From Oligoflexales bacterium (GTDB lineage Bacteria > Bdellovibrionota > Oligoflexia > Oligoflexales > Oligoflexaceae), in contig JADFZC010000066.1 in assembly GCA_015232735.1 (NCBI GenBank), positions 1 through 10,326 of the forward strand: a DNA stretch of 10,326 nt. Direction: 5' to 3'. Each line of letters starts with the position of its first letter. Within the stretch, counting starts at the first letter, position 1. The position numbers and the translations under genes were made by a program. Below the pieces are notes generated by a model. That model was not told the origin of the DNA. It made no database searches and worked only from the letters and a program-made list of their open reading frames with translations. Of the stretch, positions 6,476 to 10,326 are shown in pieces.

Positions 6476-8335
6476 ATGGCATCAAAGACATCTTACATCT
6501 TGGGCAAGAGAATCAACCGCGGGGGGATGGCTGAGATTTACCTTGGCAAGGCCATGGGCGGGGATTCCTTTGAGCGTATCTGCGCGGTCAAACGTATTCT
6601 GCCGCATTATGCCCAGGATAAAGAGTACATCAAGATGTTCAGGGTAGAGGCTCACATCTGCAAGAGGCTCCAGCATGCGAACATTGTCCAGGTATACGAT
6701 TTCGCCGAGGTTGACAGTTCCTTTGCCATAATCATGGAATACGTCTTCGGAGCCGACCTCAGAACCCTCCTTTTTGCATGTGAAAATGCCAGAGTCAGAA
6801 TACCCGTGCCGATGGTCCTTCACATCGGGGCAAACGCAGCGCGAGGACTTCACTACGCACATACGAAAACCGACGAGGTCACAAGCAAACCACTGAAAAT
6901 CATACACAGGGACATTTCGCCCCAAAATATACTCATCTCCTACGAAGGAGAAGTAAAAGTCACCGATTTCGGAATCGCCTCAGCCTCGTCAGACAGAAAG
7001 GATGTCGAGACAAGAGCAGGTATTGTAAAAGGAAAATACTCCTATATGAGTCCAGAACAGGTCCAGGCAAGACCTCTCGATGCAAGGACGGATATTTTCA
7101 GCCTCGCAATAGTCCTTTGGGAATCTCTTGCCATGAAGCGCCTGTTTTCGAAGGACACGGAGGTTGAGACGATAAAACGCGTTCAAAACTGCGAAATACC
7201 ATACAAGCTCACAGACCTCAATCAGGACGTCGACGAGGGACTGCAATCCATTATCCTCAAAGGACTCGAAAAAGACAAAAAGAAAAGGTATCAGACCGCC
7301 GGCGAGTTCGACAAGGCTCTCTCGAAATATCTGGCCTCCAAATATCCGGATTTCACCGCTGCCGAACTTGGAGATTTTCTAAAGCAGAAACTTGCCAAGC
7401 AAAGGTCCGAAACGCAAAGTGATATCAAACAGACCTTATCACTGAGCCCGAACGTCGATGCGCAGGGCAACACGGAATCTGCCGAGCCGGCCGCAGGGAA
7501 AATCCTTACTCCCCTTGCGACGACAACGGACAAGTCAATCAACAAAAAAATCCTTCTGGAATATGACGGGACCCAAAGCCTCAGCCTGAGGCAAGCCACC
7601 GTATCGGCCAAGCCAAGGTTCGACTTGGGCACACAGCAGCAAAGAGGACCGGAAGGTAAAAAGAAGGGTGTTTTCTCAAGGCACTCGGAGGAACCCATAG
7701 CACTGCCCAAAAACAAGACTGGAGGACTCTCCGGAATCTACAAATTCCTGATTGCAGCGGGAATATCCTCCATTCTTTTCTTCATGTTCGTGTCCATGAG
7801 CTCGCATGGATTCTTCAGCAAGTTTTTTGACCAGAAACTCCATCTTGAAATCAAGGCATTCCCCAAAAACGTCCAGCTTGAACTTGACGATGTCGAACTG
7901 AAAGGGGGAGCGTTCTCGATAACACCTCTGGTACTGAATGTGCCTCCAGGAAAACACAAGCTTGTGATAAGCCGCCCCGGTTATGAAAGCAAAACGTTCA
8001 AATTCCAGGGCAATGCCGGCGACAGGCTCAGAAATACCGTATATCTTGACAGGGACGAGGAAATAGAAGTCCTGACAATCAGGATCATGTCGGATAAGAA
8101 ACTTGAAATTGATATCGATAACGGCTTTCAAAGGGGTATAACCCCCATGCTGGCGAAAGAGATCACATTGGATGAGAACCATTCGTTAAGTTTTAATTTG
8201 AGAACAGCGAAGGGGAAAAAAGCCGTTTGCACCTTCAAGACACCCAAGGAAAAAAATCTTGAAAAAGAGTTCGTTGTCAGGATATTCCCGCCTGAGGGTG
8301 ATAAAAAAGGACGCTGTGTCGGGGGATATGAGTAA
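6476..8335 (+). CDS. Transmembrane Ser/Thr protein kinase with PEGA domain
   Basis: This 619-residue Hanks-type kinase has every catalytic element. The Gly-rich loop is RGGMAEIYLG (15-24), followed by Lys39 in AVKR, Glu58 of helix C, HRDISPQN (144-151) with catalytic Asp146 and Asn151, DFG (164-166) and SPE (192-194). The RGGMAE loop and HRDISPQN style are typical of deltaproteobacterial and myxobacterial kinases. The kinase domain ends near 290. A polar linker rich in Ser/Thr and Lys follows (about 305-415), then one membrane segment (421-443). Beyond it, residues about 454-525 match a PEGA domain (PPGKHKLVISRPGYES core). A further beta-rich stretch runs to about 605 with Cys585 and Cys613. 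The inferred topology is kinase in the cytoplasm and PEGA outside, sensing or anchoring at the envelope. ATG 6476 has only a weak GAGTGAG site; a stop lies five codons upstream. Substrates are unknown. Confidence 0.92.
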   Translation: MASKTSYILGKRINRGGMAEIYLGKAMGGDSFERICAVKRILPHYAQDKEYIKMFRVEAHICKRLQHANIVQVYDFAEVDSSFAIIMEYVFGADLRTLLFACENARVRIPVPMVLHIGANAARGLHYAHTKTDEVTSKPLKIIHRDISPQNILISYEGEVKVTDFGIASASSDRKDVETRAGIVKGKYSYMSPEQVQARPLDARTDIFSLAIVLWESLAMKRLFSKDTEVETIKRVQNCEIPYKLTDLNQDVDEGLQSIILKGLEKDKKKRYQTAGEFDKALSKYLASKYPDFTAAELGDFLKQKLAKQRSETQSDIKQTLSLSPNVDAQGNTESAEPAAGKILTPLATTTDKSINKKILLEYDGTQSLSLRQATVSAKPRFDLGTQQQRGPEGKKKGVFSRHSEEPIALPKNKTGGLSGIYKFLIAAGISSILFFMFVSMSSHGFFSKFFDQKLHLEIKAFPKNVQLELDDVELKGGAFSITPLVLNVPPGKHKLVISRPGYESKTFKFQGNAGDRLRNTVYLDRDEEIEVLTIRIMSDKKLEIDIDNGFQRGITPMLAKEITLDENHSLSFNLRTAKGKKAVCTFKTPKEKNLEKEFVVRIFPPEGDKKGRCVGGYE

Positions 8336-8337
8336 CG

Positions 8338-9651
8338 TCACCTGCCCTTGAAAAAAGTTCCATAAAAATTACGGAAAAATATTGACACTGACAACGGGCT
8401 CATGAGCCTCATAAATATCTTTCTGTATGACAAAGCTCCAGTCAGAAGCGCCCAGAGAATTTGCTTGAAATGCTCATTCTCCACACTGCCGCCATTTTCA
8501 TTTTTATCCTCCAGCTCAATGCATCTTGCCAAAACTCTCGTAAGCAATGGAATTCGCGTCACGATCATAATAAAAAGGAAGAGTATATGGCCAATAATGT
8601 TATCAAACGCAATCTTCCGGCAATAAGGTACGTAGTACTTTCTGAACGACCTTCTGCTTACGCCGTGTATTATGGCGACCTCCATCGCCTTCCTTGCTGT
8701 CCTGTACGCAGATCCTATTCCATCCTTGTAAAGGCGGCACGTAAGAGCATCACCGACAGTAACCCAATTTCTGCCATAGTATTTCTTTGCCATGCCCACG
8801 GGAATGAGAGGTTTGCAATGGCATAAAAAATGAGGAACCTTTGGATAATATTGTTTCAGCCTGCCCATGTCCTTTTCCAGAAATTCCTTGATTGTCTTCA
8901 CCCTCCTTCCCTGGCGTGGCAGAACCGAGACAACGGCATAATTATTTTTGGGAGTCATCGCAGCAAAAGAGACTTCCCTGGGCTTGTTGAAAAAGACAAT
9001 CACCTTGGATGTCGGCCATTCGGAAGCCCTGGGTATTTCAGCCTGCAACATCTGCACAACGTTGGGATATCTGTATCCATAAAGAAAATTGGGTCCATTG
9101 GCCCCGTTTACCCCGATTGCCAGTACAATCAGCGCCGCCTCATATACATTGTTTTCCGTAACAACTATGGGAGAGGGTCTGTCCTCGACATAATGGACAT
9201 GTTCGTTCAGCACTTTTATTCCACGGCTTCGGACAGTATTCCGGAAAAAGTTGTCAAGAGAGTTTGGGATATCATCCCTTTTCGTACATGGATGGCTTCC
9301 CCTGTAGACACTCAGGACACTCTGCTCAGATAACGGTTTATTGACAATGAAAGCCGCCCCCGGCACATGTACAACATATGAAACTATCTCTTCCTGGATT
9401 ACACTTCTGTCAAGCTCGATATTGAGTTCCTGAAGCCCTCTTTGCAGCCTTGACGATAGAATACCCGCACATCCCTTGCAGTAAATCTGTCCCTTTGGCG
9501 TTTCCGCGATATCAAACACTATTATTTCGAATTCAAGACCCCTTTCAGCTCCAAGTTTTTGCGCATGCATGGCGGCAAAACATCCAGCAGGTCCGCCGCC
9601 GACAATACATATCCTGCTGCCGTTTTTTAGCGTCACGTTTCTTTGCGTCAC
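8338..9651 (-). CDS. FAD-dependent oxidoreductase, geranylgeranyl-reductase-like
   Basis: The 437-residue protein begins with a Rossmann FAD site, ICIVGGGPAG (14-23), and an acidic residue at the end of strand 2 (VFD, 45-47). A CKGCAG motif (58-63) follows, resembling the Cys/Gly-rich segment of geranylgeranyl-reductase-like flavoproteins. The second FAD motif reads VTVGDALTC (297-305) and then DGIGSAYRTAR (310-320), as in that family and related PHBH-fold enzymes. Near the C-terminus a hydrophobic segment (about 352-370) and amphipathic stretches suggest membrane association. The substrate is not evident: reduction of an isoprenoid or another lipid is an inference, and a halogenase- or hydroxylase-like role is possible. 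GTG 9651 has GGAGGG 8 nt upstream; a second GTG-ACG lies five codons in. The gene stands alone, convergent with the kinase gene (2-bp gap) and divergent from the PBP gene. Confidence 0.75.
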   Translation of the reverse strand: MTQRNVTLKNGSRICIVGGGPAGCFAAMHAQKLGAERGLEFEIIVFDIAETPKGQIYCKGCAGILSSRLQRGLQELNIELDRSVIQEEIVSYVVHVPGAAFIVNKPLSEQSVLSVYRGSHPCTKRDDIPNSLDNFFRNTVRSRGIKVLNEHVHYVEDRPSPIVVTENNVYEAALIVLAIGVNGANGPNFLYGYRYPNVVQMLQAEIPRASEWPTSKVIVFFNKPREVSFAAMTPKNNYAVVSVLPRQGRRVKTIKEFLEKDMGRLKQYYPKVPHFLCHCKPLIPVGMAKKYYGRNWVTVGDALTCRLYKDGIGSAYRTARKAMEVAIIHGVSRRSFRKYYVPYCRKIAFDNIIGHILFLFIMIVTRIPLLTRVLARCIELEDKNENGGSVENEHFKQILWALLTGALSYRKIFMRLMSPLSVSIFFRNFYGTFFKGR

Positions 9652-9659
9652 GTAAGAAT

Positions 9660-9665
9660 CCCTCC
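9660..9665 (-). promoter_or_regulatory. Ribosome binding site of the FAD oxidoreductase
   Basis: GGAGGG on the minus strand is 8 nt before GTG 9651. It is the strongest Shine-Dalgarno match in the window, and its spacing favours the first of two GTG-ACG starts 15 nt apart. Confidence 0.65.
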
Positions 9666-9711
9666 AGCATATGATTGTTATTTAACCAGCACTCTTTTAC
9701 ACAGTATTATT

Positions 9712-9717
9712 ATTATA
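9712..9717 (-). promoter_or_regulatory. Consensus -10 box for the FAD oxidoreductase gene
   Basis: TATAAT on the minus strand matches the sigma-70 -10 box exactly. A start about 7 nt downstream would leave a leader of roughly 50 nt. The hexamer 17 nt upstream (ATGATC) is a poor -35. The surrounding TA-rich repeats make a chance match possible. Confidence 0.3.
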
Positions 9718-9775
9718 TAGAGTATTATCGTTCCGATCATAAAAGAATGCGATAAATTCACCCTCTTTGAAAAAA

Positions 9776-9804
9776 TTGCCGGACCGGCTCTCAATAAATA
9801 ATAT
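9776..9804 (+). promoter_or_regulatory. Candidate PBP promoter with a palindrome over its -35 box
   Basis: TTGCCG (9776-9781) and TAATAT (9799-9804) are spaced by 17 nt, each 4 of 6 to the sigma-70 consensus. An 11-bp GC palindrome, GCCGG-A-CCGGC (9778-9788), overlaps the -35 box inside otherwise AT-rich DNA, where a repressor site would be expected. The distance to the PBP start is about 127 nt. Neither role is proved by the sequence. Confidence 0.33.
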
Positions 9805-9808
9805 TTAT

Positions 9809-9864
9809 ACTGTAATTTTAATAAGATACACCATGCAACCCTTAAAAACTAAAATAATTACAGT
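9809..9864 (+). repeat. Inverted repeat in the PBP leader
   Basis: ACTGTAATT (9809-9817) and AATTACAGT (9856-9864) are perfect 9-bp inverted arms separated by 38 nt. They begin about where transcription from the candidate promoter would start. They could form a long leader hairpin or serve as two half-sites for a DNA-binding protein; the arms are AT-rich, so chance is not excluded. Confidence 0.35.
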
Positions 9865-9937
9865 TTATTCCGAAAAAATTACCAGATGAAAAACATAAGT
9901 ATCAATAATGGCGATTTAAGGAACTTTTCTAATCAAA

Positions 9938-10326
9938 ATGAGATCTCGCAAGAAAAAACATATCAAATCCGAAAGGATTACACTAAATAAGAATCCCAAA
10001 ACGGATCTTGCTAACAAACTTACGCCTCAACCGAAGGCAAAAACAGCTGCTCATTCTACAAATAAAAAATCTAAAAGCACCAAAAACAAGCTGCTTTCCG
10101 CCTTATTCATTTTTTTGTTTTCAATACTGACTGTTCTGTTGATCGTATCCGTCTACGTGGGAATATGGCTTCATGGCATCGGCGCATTAAAACTGACAAG
10201 AAATGATCTAAAACCCATCCTTGCCTATACCCCTGATGACAATACGCTGATTTTTGACAGAAACGGTCAGAAACTGGGTGACATTTATTCTCATTTCACA
10301 ATATATACGCCATACAGCGACATTCC
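9938..10326 (+). CDS. Class A penicillin-binding protein (PBP1A-like), N-terminal part
   Basis: The frame opens at ATG 9938 and runs off the right edge, giving 129 complete codons. The first 51 residues are cytoplasmic-type and very basic, with about 17 Lys/Arg. A strong membrane segment follows (about 52-78), and then a stretch containing DNTLIFDRNGQKLGDIY (101-117) and ending near SDIP. This is the typical lead-in of class A PBPs and GT51 transglycosylases, where a 'D-x-x-G-x-x-ig-x-i' segment precedes the glycosyltransferase domain. Such enzymes polymerise lipid II and cross-link peptidoglycan in the periplasm. The catalytic domains lie outside the window, so a monofunctional transglycosylase cannot be excluded. 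A TAA lies in frame at 9917 and no other start comes between. The nearest AAGGA is about 15 nt upstream, farther than usual, suggesting weak or controlled initiation. Confidence 0.8.
   Translation, partial: MRSRKKKHIKSERITLNKNPKTDLANKLTPQPKAKTAAHSTNKKSKSTKNKLLSALFIFLFSILTVLLIVSVYVGIWLHGIGALKLTRNDLKPILAYTPDDNTLIFDRNGQKLGDIYSHFTIYTPYSDI

Noticed and set aside
8830..9333. Plus-strand frame of 167 codons inside the FAD oxidoreductase gene.
   Set aside because: Antisense shadow; the opposite strand carries the conserved flavoprotein.
9701..9725. TATTATTATTATA microsatellite-like run as a phase-variable repeat.
   Set aside because: Only about four TAT/TTA units and interrupted; too short to suggest slippage control, and more simply the -10 region of the FAD gene.
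9886..9990. A 34-codon frame starting with ATG that overlaps the PBP start by 53 nt, possibly an upstream leader peptide.
   Set aside because: No ribosome site precedes it and the product is an ordinary AT-rich composition; overlap alone is not enough.

Overview
The window looks like a chromosomal segment from a Gram-negative bacterium, most likely a deltaproteobacterium-like lineage (Myxococcota, Bdellovibrionota, SAR324 or a relative). The evidence is a Ser/Thr kinase with the HRDISPQN catalytic-loop style and a PEGA domain, an outer-membrane-type lipoprotein, and a tmk-holB-ricT cluster. Base composition is moderate, with AT-rich intergenic gaps. I see no transposase, integrase, CRISPR array, tRNA or rRNA. 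The genes read as intact housekeeping or envelope genes, cut only at the two window edges.

Layout, left to right. (1) Positions 1-1131, plus strand: the C-terminal part of a multi-pass glycosyltransferase of the GT22 (Alg9/PIG-B-like) type, truncated by the window edge. (2) 1141-2373, minus: a secreted lipoprotein with a C-terminal SGNH/GDSL hydrolase domain, convergent with gene 1 across a 9-bp gap. (3) About 2374-2695: a gap of roughly 320 bp without a supported gene. (4) 2696-6214, minus: a compact four-gene operon read tmk, holB, ricT (PSP1 family), tdk, with overlaps of 4 and 13 bp and a final gap of 23 bp. (5) 6215-6475: a divergent promoter region with a hairpin in front of the kinase. 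(6) 6476-8335, plus: a transmembrane Ser/Thr protein kinase with a PEGA domain. (7) 8338-9651, minus: a Rossmann-fold FAD oxidoreductase of the geranylgeranyl-reductase-like type, convergent with the kinase across 2 bp. (8) 9652-9937: an AT-rich divergent region with a candidate promoter, a palindrome and a long inverted repeat. (9) 9938 to the end, plus: the N-terminus of a class A penicillin-binding protein, cut by the right edge.

How the genes work together. The minus-strand operon joins thymidine nucleotide supply with the clamp loader. Tdk makes dTMP from thymidine, Tmk converts dTMP to dTDP, and HolB is the delta-prime clamp-loader subunit. RicT is an iron-sulfur-associated PSP1 protein that often travels with tmk and holB. 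The flanking genes (GT22 transferase, SGNH lipoprotein, transmembrane kinase, FAD reductase, class A PBP) have an envelope flavour but are separate transcription units. I found no convincing novel multi-gene system. The points most worth checking are tdk in the replication operon, the charge-segregated His/Lys-rich RicT tail, the orphan FAD enzyme, and the structured leaders of the kinase and PBP genes.
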